Source: Rhodobacterales bacterium (GTDB lineage Bacteria > Pseudomonadota > Alphaproteobacteria > Rhodobacterales > Rhodobacteraceae). Taken from it: a DNA stretch of 64,000 nucleotides. The translations under genes and the position numbers were made by a program. The DNA is taken from contig PDRY01000013.1 of the NCBI GenBank assembly GCA_002748265.1, positions 310,001 through 374,000 on the forward strand. Reading direction: 5' to 3'. Positions 18,277-26,121 of this stretch are shown in pieces. How positions within the stretch are numbered: the first letter of the stretch is position 1; each line of letters begins with the position of its first letter. The notes beneath the pieces are model-generated. The model did no database searches and was not told where the DNA came from. It was given only the letters and a program-made list of their open reading frames with translations.

Positions 18277-19742
18277 CCGATCTGAGAGACCTGACGATTG
18301 CACAGGCGCGTGATGCGCTGCGCAAGGGGGATGTGACGTCGGTGGAGCTGACCGAAAGCTGTCTGGGCGCCATCGAAGAGGCCGGTGCGCTCAACGCCTT
18401 CGTCCACAAGACGCCGGAGATCGCGATGGCCCAGGCCCAGGCGGCCGATGCGAAGGGCTATGACGGCGCGCATGGCATGGCCGGGATCCCGGTGGGGATC
18501 AAGGATCTGTTCTGCACGAAGGGCGTGCCCTCGCAGGCGGCCTCGCGGATCCTTGAAGGGTTCAAGCCGGAATACGAATCCACCGTGACGACCAAGATGT
18601 TCGATGCGGGCGCGGTCATGTTGGGCAAGATCAACATGGACGAATTCGCCATGGGATCCTCCAATGAAACGTCCGTCTATGGCGATGCCGTGAACCCTTG
18701 GGGCGAAGGGCTCACGCCCGGCGGCTCTTCGGGCGGCTCCGCCGCTGCGGTGGCCGGGCGGCTGTGCCTCGGCGCGACCGGGACCGATACCGGCGGGTCG
18801 ATCCGGCAGCCCGCGGCCTTCACCGGGATCACCGGGCTCAAGCCGACCTATGGGCGCTGCTCCCGCTGGGGGATCGTGGCCTTTGCCTCCTCGCTCGATC
18901 AGGCGGGGCCGATGACCAAGGATGTGCGCGACGCGGCGATCATGTTGTCGTCGATGGCTGGGCACGATCCGAAGGACAGCACCTCTGTTGACCTACCGGT
19001 GCCGGATTTCGAAGCCATGCTGACCGGCGACATCAAGGGCAAGGTGATCGGCATTCCGCGCGAATACCGCATGGACGGCATGCCCGAAGAGATCGAAGCG
19101 CTCTGGCATCAAGGCGCCGAGATGCTGCGCGACGCCGGGGCGGAGCTGCGGGACATCTCGCTGCCGCACACGAAATACGCGCTGCCGACCTATTACGTGA
19201 TCGCGCCTGCTGAGGCGTCGTCCAACCTGGCCCGCTATGACGGGGTGCGCTTTGGCCACCGCGCCACGCTGGAGGCGGGCGAGGGCATCAACGACATGTA
19301 TGAAAAGACCCGGGCCGAAGGCTTTGGCCATGAGGTGCAGCGCCGGGTCATGGTCGGCACCTATGTGCTCTCGGCTGGGTTCTATGACGCCTATTACAAC
19401 CGTGCCCGGAAGGTCCGCAGCCTGATCAAGCGCGACTTCGATCAGGTGTTTGCAGACGGGGTGGATGCGATCCTGACCCCGGCCACGCCGTCGGCGGCTT
19501 TCCCGCTGGGCGGGATGGAAGACGCCGATCCCGTCAAGATGTATCTCAACGACGTGTTTACCGTGACGGTGAACCTCGCGGGGCTGCCGGGAATTTCGGT
19601 GCCCGCCGGGCTCGATCACAACGGCTTGCCGCTTGGGCTGCAGCTGATCGGGCGCCCCTGGGAAGAGGGCGATCTGCTGAATACCGCCTATGCGCTTGAG
19701 CAGGCCGCCGGGTTCGTGGCGAAGCCGACGCGGTGGTGGTAA
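18273..19742 (+). CDS. gatA: Aspartyl/glutamyl-tRNA amidotransferase subunit A
   Basis: Glutaminase subunit of GatCAB, an amidase-signature enzyme. In the 489-residue product the Ser-cisSer-Lys triad is visible: Lys in [10 protein letters not shown] (about residue 76), then the Gly/Ser-rich [15 protein letters not shown] (about residues 148-162) and [16 protein letters not shown] with the nucleophilic Ser. The length is normal. It starts at an ATG overlapping gatC by 4 bases. The lipoprotein gene downstream begins 29 bases after the stop. Confidence 0.97.
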   Translation: MTDLRDLTIAQARDALRKGDVTSVELTESCLGAIEEAGALNAFVHKTPEIAMAQAQAADAKGYDGAHGMAGIPVGIKDLFCTKGVPSQAASRILEGFKPEYESTVTTKMFDAGAVMLGKINMDEFAMGSSNETSVYGDAVNPWGEGLTPGGSSGGSAAAVAGRLCLGATGTDTGGSIRQPAAFTGITGLKPTYGRCSRWGIVAFASSLDQAGPMTKDVRDAAIMLSSMAGHDPKDSTSVDLPVPDFEAMLTGDIKGKVIGIPREYRMDGMPEEIEALWHQGAEMLRDAGAELRDISLPHTKYALPTYYVIAPAEASSNLARYDGVRFGHRATLEAGEGINDMYEKTRAEGFGHEVQRRVMVGTYVLSAGFYDAYYNRARKVRSLIKRDFDQVFADGVDAILTPATPSAAFPLGGMEDADPVKMYLNDVFTVTVNLAGLPGISVPAGLDHNGLPLGLQLIGRPWEEGDLLNTAYALEQAAGFVAKPTRWW

Positions 19743-19771
19743 AGCGGGCCGGTTACAATCAGGAGGCGTCC

Positions 19772-20548
19772 ATGCGCGCTGTCTTTGCAATGGTGGTTCT
19801 GGCGGGGTTGGGCGCAGCATGCGCGCCCAAAGCGCCTGTTTCGAACCCCGGGCCCGGCTTTAGCAACTACACAGACTACCAGAGAGAGCAGGCGCGCCGC
19901 GACGCGCTGCTGCGCGGGACGCAGCCTGCTCCGGTGACGGCCCAGCCAATCGGCGCGCCAATCTCGGCGGTTCCGGCCACTGGCACGGTGCAACAGCCGG
20001 TGGCGGCACCCGCTGGCGCGAGCTATGGCGTCGATCCCCTGCGCACGGCGGGTGTCCAGGCGAGCCCGACCAACGCGGCGCCTGTCTCTTACGGAGCCGA
20101 TCCGCTCCGGACCGCTGGGGTGCAGGCCAGCCCGGCCAACGCCGCTCCGCCAAGCCATACCGGCATCTCCGATGAGCAGAGCTTCTCCGCCGTTTCCAGT
20201 CGCGAGACGATTGAGAGCGATGCCGCCCGGCGCGCGCAGCAGGCGGCGGCCTACCAAGTGGTCGCACCCACCGCTCTGCCAACGCGCAGCGGCGAGACCG
20301 GACCCAACATCATTCAATTCGCGCTCTCCACGCGCAATGCAAAGGGCCAGCAGGCCTATACGCGCGGCTATACCCGTCAGGGCAAGACCCAGGCGAACTG
20401 CGCGAAATATGGCTCCCCGGACGCGGCGCAGCGCGCCTTTCTGGCCGGGGGCGGGCCGTCCCGGAACTTCGAAGGGATGGATCCGGATGGCGACGGGTTC
20501 GCCTGTTCGTGGGATCCGACCCCGTTCCGCGCCGCCGCGCGCCAGTGA
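19772..20548 (+). CDS. Lipoprotein with C-terminal Excalibur calcium-binding motif
   Basis: A 258-residue secreted protein of unknown role. The N-terminus is a lipoprotein signal (MRAVFAMVVLAGLGAACAP; Cys17 follows AGLGAA). A linker rich in Ala, Pro and Gln contains a tandem repeat, YGxDPLRTAGVQASPxNAAP, at about residues 88-107 and again about 111-130. The C-terminal 35 residues match the Excalibur module, with the Ca-binding loop DPDGDGFACSWDP. AGGAGG precedes the ATG at 19772, which is chosen over an in-frame upstream start overlapping gatA. The stop overlaps the GTG start of the amidase gene, which suggests a shared cell-wall function. Confidence 0.8.
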   Translation: MRAVFAMVVLAGLGAACAPKAPVSNPGPGFSNYTDYQREQARRDALLRGTQPAPVTAQPIGAPISAVPATGTVQQPVAAPAGASYGVDPLRTAGVQASPTNAAPVSYGADPLRTAGVQASPANAAPPSHTGISDEQSFSAVSSRETIESDAARRAQQAAAYQVVAPTALPTRSGETGPNIIQFALSTRNAKGQQAYTRGYTRQGKTQANCAKYGSPDAAQRAFLAGGGPSRNFEGMDPDGDGFACSWDPTPFRAAARQ

Positions 20549-21216
20549 CCCGATCGCCCAATTTCGGCCCCCGCCGGGATGGGCTTCGGCCCTCTCTGGT
20601 CGTCCTGCATTACACCGCGATGGACAGCTTTGACGCTGCGCGGGAGCGCCTGTGCGATCCCGCTGTCGAGGTGTCCGCCCATTGGCTGATCGGTGAATCT
20701 GGCACCTGCACGCAGTTGGTCGATGAAGAAATGCGCGCCTGGCATGCGGGCGCCGGCAGCTGGGGCGGTGAAGAGGATATCAACTCCCGCTCCATCGGGA
20801 TCGAGCTGTGCAACACCGGCGCGCATCCGTTCCCCGAACCCCAGATGGCGGCGCTCGAGCCCCTTCTGGCGGCGATCCTGAACCGCTGGTCCATCCCGCC
20901 GCAGCGCGTGATCGGCCATTCCGACATGGCGCCGCAGCGCAAATTCGACCCCGGCCCGCGCTTCGACTGGCTCCGGCTGGCGCGCCAAGGGCTATCGGTC
21001 TGGGCGCAACCCGGCCCGGCCCACGAGAGCGCCCCGTTCATGGAGAGCGCCACGCGCTTCGGCTACACTGCCGATCTCCCGCAAGAAGCGATCCTCGCCG
21101 CATTCCGCGCCCGCTTTCGCCCCTATGCCGCTGGGCCCGAGAGCGCAGCAGATCGCGCACTCATCGGAGCGTTGGCGGCGCTGTATCCCGCGGCCAGCTC
21201 TTCTTATTTGTCCTAA
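20545..21216 (+). CDS. N-acetylmuramoyl-L-alanine amidase (Amidase_2, AmpD-like)
   Basis: Cleaves the amide bond between N-acetylmuramic acid and the stem peptide. The 223-residue protein has the zinc-binding His of LVVLHYTAM (about residue 23), the AWHAGAGSWGG segment and the second His/Asp pair of VIGHSDMAPQRKFDPGPRFDW. No signal peptide is seen, so a cytosolic AmpD-type recycling role is likely. GTG at 20545 overlaps the previous stop (GTGA), which explains why no ATG sits at the expected place. The last codons (encoding SSYLS and the stop) are formed by the end of a dispersed repeat (copy B). Confidence 0.88.
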   Translation: MTRSPNFGPRRDGLRPSLVVLHYTAMDSFDAARERLCDPAVEVSAHWLIGESGTCTQLVDEEMRAWHAGAGSWGGEEDINSRSIGIELCNTGAHPFPEPQMAALEPLLAAILNRWSIPPQRVIGHSDMAPQRKFDPGPRFDWLRLARQGLSVWAQPGPAHESAPFMESATRFGYTADLPQEAILAAFRARFRPYAAGPESAADRALIGALAALYPAASSSYLS

Positions 21217-21265
21217 ATACCTTGGGGGAGGCGCAAAGCGCCGGGGGCGAAGCCCCCAAACCCCG
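21201..21265 (-). repeat. Dispersed hairpin repeat, copy B, forming the end of the amidase gene
   Basis: Read on the minus strand: GGGGTTTGGGGGCTTCGCCCCC, a GGCGCTTTGCGCC hairpin, CTCCCCCAAGGTATTTAGGA and CAAATAAGAA. Compared with copies C and D an extra A splits the terminal TATTTG-CAAATA palindrome, and this creates the amidase TAA stop on the plus strand. It sits between the amidase gene and the RNase P RNA gene. Confidence 0.8.
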
Positions 21266-21311
21266 CGGCGTGATCTTGACCGCGCGGGCCCCTGCGCCTA
21301 GGTGATCCCTC

Positions 21312-21677
21312 GCGCGGAGGGGTGGATGGCCGCGGGCCCTTGGCCCGAGGAAAGTCCGGACTCCGATGAAGCAATGGCGCCGGGTAACGCCCGGCGGGGG
21401 CAACCCCAGGGACAGCGCCACAGAAAACAGACCGCCCCGCAGGCCGGGGTCAGGGTGAAACGGTGGGGTAAGAGCCCACCGCGGGACGGGCAACCGGACC
21501 GGCACGGCAAGCCCCGCCAGGAGCAATGCCAAATAGGGACCTCGTCCGGGTAACCGGGGGACGCTTCTGCCCAGAGGTCCGGGTCGGCAGCTTGAGGCCG
21601 CAGGTGACTGCGTGCCCAGATGAATGGTCATCCCCGAAGCGATTCGGGACAAAATCCGGCTTATATCCCCTCCGCGC
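21312..21677 (+). ncRNA. rnpB: RNase P RNA, bacterial type A
   Basis: Catalytic RNA of ribonuclease P, which trims the 5' leaders of tRNA precursors. The conserved cores are visible: GAGGAAAGTCCGGACTCC near the 5' end, ACAGAAAACAGACCGCC, GGTAAGAGCCCACCG, AGATGAATGGTCATCC and ACAAAATCCGGCTTAT near the 3' end. The ends are set by helix P1, in which GCGCGGAGGGG at 21312 pairs exactly with CCCCTCCGCGC ending at 21677. The length of 366 nt is normal for Alphaproteobacteria. Confidence 0.95.
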
Positions 21678-21740
21678 ATTTCAACCCCGTCTGGTCCGGC
21701 AAAGCCCCGTGGAGATGGCAGCAGGGCCATTTAGACGCCC

Positions 21741-21767
21741 AGAGGGGGTGTTTGAGGCCAAAAGAAC
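21741..21767 (+). repeat. Partial dispersed repeat (tail only)
   Basis: GAGGGGGTGTTTGAGGC followed by CAAAAGAAC resembles the 3' tail of repeat copy A (CCGGGGATATTTGAGGCCAAAAGAAG), without the upstream hairpins. It lies between rnpB and rpmG and is probably a decayed copy. The rest of the 218-base gap holds a possible TTGACT box near 21801 but no convincing -10. Confidence 0.45.
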
Positions 21768-21895
21768 GGGGGCATGGGGCGCGGGATCGCCTGTCGTGGT
21801 TGACTTCGCGCGGCGGGCGGGTAAAAGGCAGGCTTCACGAGATTACCTTGCGTGTGCGCCCATCCGCGCGGCGCGCCCAAAAGAGAGAGACCGAT

Positions 21896-22063
21896 ATGGC
21901 GAAGCCGACCACTATCAAAATCCGCCTGAACTCGACCGCAGGCACCGGCCACTTCTACGTGACCAAGAAGAACGCGCGCACCATGACCGAGAAGATGATC
22001 GTTCGCAAATACGACCCGGTCGCGCGCAAGCACGTCGAATACAAAGAAGGCAAGATCAAGTAA
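21896..22063 (+). CDS. rpmG: 50S ribosomal protein L33
   Basis: A 55-residue basic ribosomal protein. The sequence [20 protein letters not shown] and the [27 protein letters not shown] region are diagnostic for L33 of the zinc-free (C-minus) alphaproteobacterial type; the CxxC pairs of the zinc form are absent. AGAGAG lies before the ATG, and a compact terminator follows 26 bases after the stop. Confidence 0.97.
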   Translation: MAKPTTIKIRLNSTAGTGHFYVTKKNARTMTEKMIVRKYDPVARKHVEYKEGKIK

Positions 22064-22089
22064 GATCGCCTGACATTTGTTATGAAAAG

Positions 22090-22113
22090 CCGCCCTTCGG
22101 GGCGGTTTTTTTT
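22090..22113 (+). terminator. Terminator after rpmG
   Basis: CCGCCC-TTCG-GGGCGG followed by eight T residues. Confidence 0.9.
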
Positions 22114-22136
22114 GTTGATCCCGTCTGGTGCGGGAC

Positions 22137-22163
22137 AAAAAAAGGCCGCCCCGAAGGGCGGCC
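22137..22163 (-). terminator. Terminator of the Bax-inhibitor-1 gene
   Basis: On the minus strand GGCCGCCC-TTCG-GGGCGGCC is followed by a run of T residues (the A run at 22137-22143). It lies between convergent genes, back to back with the rpmG terminator. Confidence 0.88.
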
Positions 22164-22187
22164 TTTTCTGTGCCGGTCGGCGCCGGA

Positions 22188-22928
22188 TCAGTCGCGGTTG
22201 CCGAGAAGCTGCAGCAGGAACATGAACATGTTGATGAAGTCGAGATACAGGTTCAGCGCGCCCATGATGGCGGATTTGCCGAGCCACTCGCTGTCCATGT
22301 GCATGGCATGCTGGACGTAGTCGGTTTTGATCTTCTGGGTGTCATAGGCCGTCAGGCCCGCGAAGATCAGAACGCCGATCACGGAGACCGCGAACATCAC
22401 CGCTTCGGACTGAAGGAAGATGTTCACGATGGACGCCACGATCAGGCCGATCACGCCCATGATCAGGAAGCTGCCCCAGCCGGAGATGTCCTTCTTCGTG
22501 GTGTAGCCCCACAGGGACAGACCGGCGAAGGCCACGGCGGTGATCAGGAAGGTCTGCACGATGGACATGCCGGTGTAGACCAAGAAGATCGAGGAGATCG
22601 ACAGGCCCATCATGGCGGCGAAGGCGTAGAAGAACACCTGCGCGCCCGCAGCCGACAGGCGGTTGATCAGAGCGCCGAAGGCGAACACCATGATCAGCGG
22701 GGCAAACATGATCAGCCATTTGAGCGGCGAGCCATAGATCGCCTGGCCAAGTGCGGTGACCTGACCGTCTTGCACCGCAAGGCCGGAAATGGCCCAGGCC
22801 GCGGCGCCGGTAATCACCATGGCCACGGACATCAGCCCGTAGACCTTGTTCATATGAGCGCGCAGGCCCTGATCGATCTGCGCGTGGGTGGCGGCAGAGC
22901 CGGCGCGCACCTGAGTGTAGTCAGCCAT
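22188..22928 (-). CDS. Bax inhibitor-1/YccA-family membrane protein
   Basis: A 246-residue inner-membrane protein with seven predicted helices, preceded by a soluble N-terminus (VRAGSAATHAQIDQGLRAHMNKVYGLM). The family signature is in AMMGLSISSIFLVYTGMSIVQTFLITAVAFAG and the C-terminal ALNLYLDFINMFMFLLQLLG. Bacterial members such as YccA interact with FtsH and YbhL-type proteins act as pH-sensitive calcium channels; which of these applies is not visible. GGAGGTGAC lies before the ATG. Confidence 0.92.
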   Translation of the reverse strand: MADYTQVRAGSAATHAQIDQGLRAHMNKVYGLMSVAMVITGAAAWAISGLAVQDGQVTALGQAIYGSPLKWLIMFAPLIMVFAFGALINRLSAAGAQVFFYAFAAMMGLSISSIFLVYTGMSIVQTFLITAVAFAGLSLWGYTTKKDISGWGSFLIMGVIGLIVASIVNIFLQSEAVMFAVSVIGVLIFAGLTAYDTQKIKTDYVQHAMHMDSEWLGKSAIMGALNLYLDFINMFMFLLQLLGNRD

Positions 22929-23052
22929 GAGTTGTCACCTCCGAAAGAAACTGGCTTGCACGGGCACATTGCCCGGCATCCGGTCAAATATCGGCATGAC
23001 GCGGCTCTGTTTCAAGGCTTTTCGTGCGCGTTATGGCCGCCGATTCAAAGGG

Positions 23053-23265
23053 TCAGCGGGTCCAGGAGGCTGGTGCGTCCCATGGAGAGCGTGCTGCTTC
23101 GCGCAGGGCGTCCTCCCGCGATACGCCGATATCGCGCAGGGCGCGGTCGTCCAGCTCCGCCAGCTGGCGTCGTTGGCGGCGCAGTTCGAGCCCTTTCAGG
23201 AGCCGAGCGCGTAGGGACGGGCGGCGTGCGGGACGGCAGGTCTGCGACGTTAGGGAAAGGGTCAT
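23053..23265 (-). CDS. DUF1127 small arginine-rich protein
   Basis: A 70-residue basic protein. The C-terminal half ELRRQRRQLAELDDRALRDI followed by GVSREDALREAARSPWDAP is the DUF1127 signature (RRxLxxLDDxxLxDIGLxRxD). Alphaproteobacterial members are small regulators, some linked to RNA turnover, phosphate or carbon metabolism. It is divergent from a LysR regulator whose probable operator (23300-23322) lies in the shared intergenic region, so it is a likely target of that regulator. Confidence 0.87.
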   Translation of the reverse strand: MTLSLTSQTCRPARRPSLRARLLKGLELRRQRRQLAELDDRALRDIGVSREDALREAARSPWDAPASWTR

Positions 23266-23299
23266 GGGGTGGTCCTTTCAATCTGCGTGATGGGTTTGT

Positions 23300-23322
23300 A
23301 TCAAGTGATCTCCGTACTTGAT
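23300..23322. promoter_or_regulatory. LysR-type operator (T-N11-A inverted repeat)
   Basis: ATCAAG-N11-CTTGAT, extending to a 7-bp perfect inverted repeat (ATCAAGT / ACTTGAT with 9 bases between), fits the classical LysR T-N11-A box. It sits 34 bases from the DUF1127 start and 65 bases from the lysR start, in the divergent intergenic region, next to CTATAG-like sequence that may be a -10 box for the DUF1127 gene. Confidence 0.6.
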
Positions 23323-23387
23323 CTATAGCGCGTGATGGATCATAAGTAATATGAATGTTTTTGAGTAAATATATCGAAAGTGATGAT

Positions 23388-24257
23388 ATGAGCCGCCAGT
23401 TGGATCTCACCTCTCTTCGTTCTTTGGTCGCTGTGGCGGATACCGGCGGCGTGACCCGCGCTGCGGGCTATCTGAACCTCACGCAGTCTGCGGTTTCGAT
23501 GCAGATCAAGCGGCTGGAGGAAATTCTGGACGCCCCGCTGCTGGAGCGGCTGGGGCGCGGGGTCGTCCTGACGCCGGACGGCGAAGCGCTGCTGCCGCAG
23601 GCCCGGCGCATGCTGGAGCTGAACGACGAAGTCCTACGGCGCTTTGCAGCCCCATCAGAACGGCAGATGATCACCATCGGTGTGCCACATGACATCGTGT
23701 ATCCGGCGATCCCCGAGGTTCTGCGCCAGCTCAACGCGTCGTTCCCCCATGTGAAGATCGTGCTCAACTCCTCGCTGACGCAGATCCTCAAGGACCGGTT
23801 CGCGGAGGGTGAGATGGATATGATCCTGACCACTGAAAGCGAGGCCTCCCCGGGGGCGGAGACCTTGCAGACGCTACCTCTCGTGTGGTGCGGCGCGATC
23901 AACGGGCAGGCCTGGCGGCGGCGGCCGATCCGGCTGGCCTTTGAGCGCCGCTGCGTGTTCCGGCGATCGGTTCAGGATGCGCTCGACCACGCTGGAATCG
24001 CTTGGGAAATGGCCGTCGATTCGGACAACTTCCGGTCGGTCAGTGCCATGGTCAGCGCCGATCTGGCGGTCTCGACGCCGATCCAGAGCACCATGATGCG
24101 CGACTGGGAGGAGATCCGCCACGATGGCGCCTTGCCCGATCTTGGGACGGTTGACGTCAATCTCTACACCCGACCGGGCCAAACAGATCAGGTCAGCGAA
24201 GCTGTGCGGGGCATGCTGCGCCACGCTTTTTCGTCGGCGCGAAGCAACGCCGCTTAG
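23388..24257 (+). CDS. LysR-family transcriptional regulator
   Basis: A 289-residue DNA-binding regulator. The N-terminal winged HTH is clear: QLDLTSLRSLVAVADTGGVT with AAGYLNLTQSAVSMQIKRLEE, followed by the dimerisation helix and a substrate-binding domain (MITIGVPHDIVYPAIPEVLRQLNASFP). The start at 23388 (MSRQLDL) is chosen because upstream codons, though in frame, encode an atypical extension in the AT-rich promoter. It is divergent from the DUF1127 gene and probably regulates it and itself through the box at 23300. Confidence 0.9.
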   Translation: MSRQLDLTSLRSLVAVADTGGVTRAAGYLNLTQSAVSMQIKRLEEILDAPLLERLGRGVVLTPDGEALLPQARRMLELNDEVLRRFAAPSERQMITIGVPHDIVYPAIPEVLRQLNASFPHVKIVLNSSLTQILKDRFAEGEMDMILTTESEASPGAETLQTLPLVWCGAINGQAWRRRPIRLAFERRCVFRRSVQDALDHAGIAWEMAVDSDNFRSVSAMVSADLAVSTPIQSTMMRDWEEIRHDGALPDLGTVDVNLYTRPGQTDQVSEAVRGMLRHAFSSARSNAA

Positions 24258-24685
24258 ACCTTGATCGTCACGAAAACGCCAAGTGCCATGATCGCGATCC
24301 CAAGCGCCCGGCTTGGGCTGATTGGGGCGGGCAGGGCGCCGAACAGCCCAAAATGGTCGATCAGCGCGGCAGAGACGAGCTGCCCCAAGAGCACAAGGAA
24401 CACCGCGTTTCCGATGCCGATCATCGGCGCGATCCAGGTGATCGACAGAACGTAAAAGGCGACCAGCGTGCCGGCCAGGAACAGGTGGCGCGGTGCGGTT
24501 CCCATGCGGGAAAACCCTTGCGGTGCTGTCACCAACGCAGTGGCAAGCGCGACGCAAAACGCAACGATAAACAACACTGTGGCCGCCGCCGCGGGAGAGC
24601 CGATATGGCGCCCGAGCGCGGCATTGAGCGCCGCCAGCACGGGGATACCGACCCCGGCAGCAAGCATCACGGCATAGGGTATCAT
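24254..24685 (-). CDS. DMT-superfamily transporter, YdcZ (DUF606) type
   Basis: A 143-residue membrane protein with five predicted helices, about half the length of a two-domain EamA protein, as expected for the YdcZ family. Typical motifs are GIPVLAALNAALGRHIGSP near the start and GIGNAVFLVLLGQLVSAALIDHFGLFG in the second half. Its last bases overlap the lysR stop region (4 bases). The substrate is unknown. The ATG at 24685 has GGAGA upstream; the open frame above it runs into the tRNA-Gly gene and is not coding. Confidence 0.85.
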   Translation of the reverse strand: MIPYAVMLAAGVGIPVLAALNAALGRHIGSPAAAATVLFIVAFCVALATALVTAPQGFSRMGTAPRHLFLAGTLVAFYVLSITWIAPMIGIGNAVFLVLLGQLVSAALIDHFGLFGALPAPISPSRALGIAIMALGVFVTIKV

Positions 24686-24801
24686 CGGCGGGTCTCCTTC
24701 GCGGGCGAGTTGCGCTGCAGCATGGTCGCCCGAGTCGCTGCTGTCCAGACCGACAGAGCCCTTGCGCTGCCCGCTCAGTTGCGCCAGAAGGAGCCGGAGC
24801 G

Positions 24802-24875
24802 GCGGGTATGGTGAAATGGTATCACACGAGCCTTCCAAGCTCTTGGTGCGGGTTCGATTCCCGCTACCCGCTCCA
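24802..24875 (+). tRNA. tRNA-Gly (anticodon TCC)
   Basis: Cloverleaf of 74 nt with encoded CCA. The acceptor GCGGGTA pairs with TACCCGC, the anticodon loop is CTTCCAA between CGAGC and GCTC(T), and the T arm is GCGGG-TTCGATT-CCCGC. Anticodon TCC reads GGA/GGG glycine codons. Confidence 0.96.
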
Positions 24876-24957
24876 GATGTCCCGACATGACCCTTCAATT
24901 CGCGCTGCAGATTGGTATGCAGTTGGCCCCTCGGCCGTCCATGCCGCGAAGGGACGC

Positions 24958-25974
24958 TTAGGACGTGCTGGCGCGGCGCAGAAGTTCTATGGCGTCGGGC
25001 TTGCTCAGCAGGCTTTCCGCGACCTCGTAGTGCGCAGAGACGGGCTCCGCGTCTTCGGGCGCGAGGTGGCTGATATGGCTGGCGACCTCATCCGGGAGGA
25101 GTTCCCGCGTCTGGTGGTCGATATAGAGCGATTCCGACGCGATGCCTTCGGCATAGATGATCTCGTGATGGTCAAAGAGCATCTGGTAGTACTCCACATG
25201 GCCCCCGACCTGGCGAGAGATCGCGTCGCCATCGACCAGGTGGCGCACCTTGACGAGGATGTCGGGGCGGCCTGCGCCGATCTTGTCCTCGCGCTGATAG
25301 ACCATGATCCGGTGATCGGGGCTGACCAGAAGATCGCCCGCATTGTTCAAGGCCCCAGCGCGGATCAGAACCGGTGCGAAGGCGCCGCTGGCGCGCAGGG
25401 TCGACACGCCGAGCCAGCGAAGGGGCTGCACGCCATTGTCGCGGGTGAGAACGAGATCGCCGGGGCGCAGATCTTCGATCGGCCTTTGGTTGCCATCCGC
25501 CATAGTGATGCGCGTCCCCTTGCCAAAGGAGACACAGGCAATCTGGGCAAAGCGGCGTGTGGCCGAGTGCCGATCAATGCCGACCAGCCGATACGCGTGG
25601 TCGGCCTCCAGCGGGGCGAGCGGGAGCACATAGACGGATTCAGCCATGTTGTCGCTGATCTCAACCAGGATCAGCGCCTCACAGGTGGTGCCGCTGTTGT
25701 CCATCAAGGTGATGCAGCTGTCGAGCACCACACCGTTGCCGGGATGGCCGATGGGGCTTTGGTCCTGGATGCGGAAGGTCTTGAGACGGGGGCCGAGAGC
25801 CACGTGGAGCGTTTCGCGTTCAGCGCCCTGCGAAAGCGTGTAGTAGTCATCCATGACGAGTTCATCGGCAAAAGAGATCGCGTCGCCGCGAGCAACCCCT
25901 TCGGAAACGCGCAGGGCGCTGCCGGGATAAACCTTAAGAGTCTGGATTGATCTCCTGATATCCACGATCTTCAT
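24958..25974 (-). CDS. Hint-domain protein (Hint_2 family)
   Basis: A 338-residue protein. The first 140 residues form an uncharacterised beta-rich module (TLKVYPGSALRVSEGVARGD; CITLMDNSGTTCEALILVEI). From about residue 148 comes a Hint (hedgehog/intein) fold: CVSFGKGTRITMADGNQ with the Cys at block A, then PIEDLRPGDLVLTRDNG, and block B LLVSPDHRIMVYQ with the conserved His. The C-terminal GHVEYYQMLFDHHEIIYAEG block is typical of Hint_2. No extein-like C-terminal HN motif is seen, so splicing is not expected; self-cleavage is possible but unproven. GGGGG precedes the ATG at 25974. Confidence 0.82.
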   Translation of the reverse strand: MKIVDIRRSIQTLKVYPGSALRVSEGVARGDAISFADELVMDDYYTLSQGAERETLHVALGPRLKTFRIQDQSPIGHPGNGVVLDSCITLMDNSGTTCEALILVEISDNMAESVYVLPLAPLEADHAYRLVGIDRHSATRRFAQIACVSFGKGTRITMADGNQRPIEDLRPGDLVLTRDNGVQPLRWLGVSTLRASGAFAPVLIRAGALNNAGDLLVSPDHRIMVYQREDKIGAGRPDILVKVRHLVDGDAISRQVGGHVEYYQMLFDHHEIIYAEGIASESLYIDHQTRELLPDEVASHISHLAPEDAEPVSAHYEVAESLLSKPDAIELLRRASTS

Positions 25975-26121
25975 ATGTCCCCCATACTCGAAACCGATTA
26001 CACATGCTTTAATCAAGTGATGGTGTGCGGTTCAAATCTGGCAGCATCAGGGAGCCACTAGGAATAAACTGCGGCAAGCATAGCGCGATCTCAAACGATC
26101 GCAATCGGGAGGAAACGCCGA

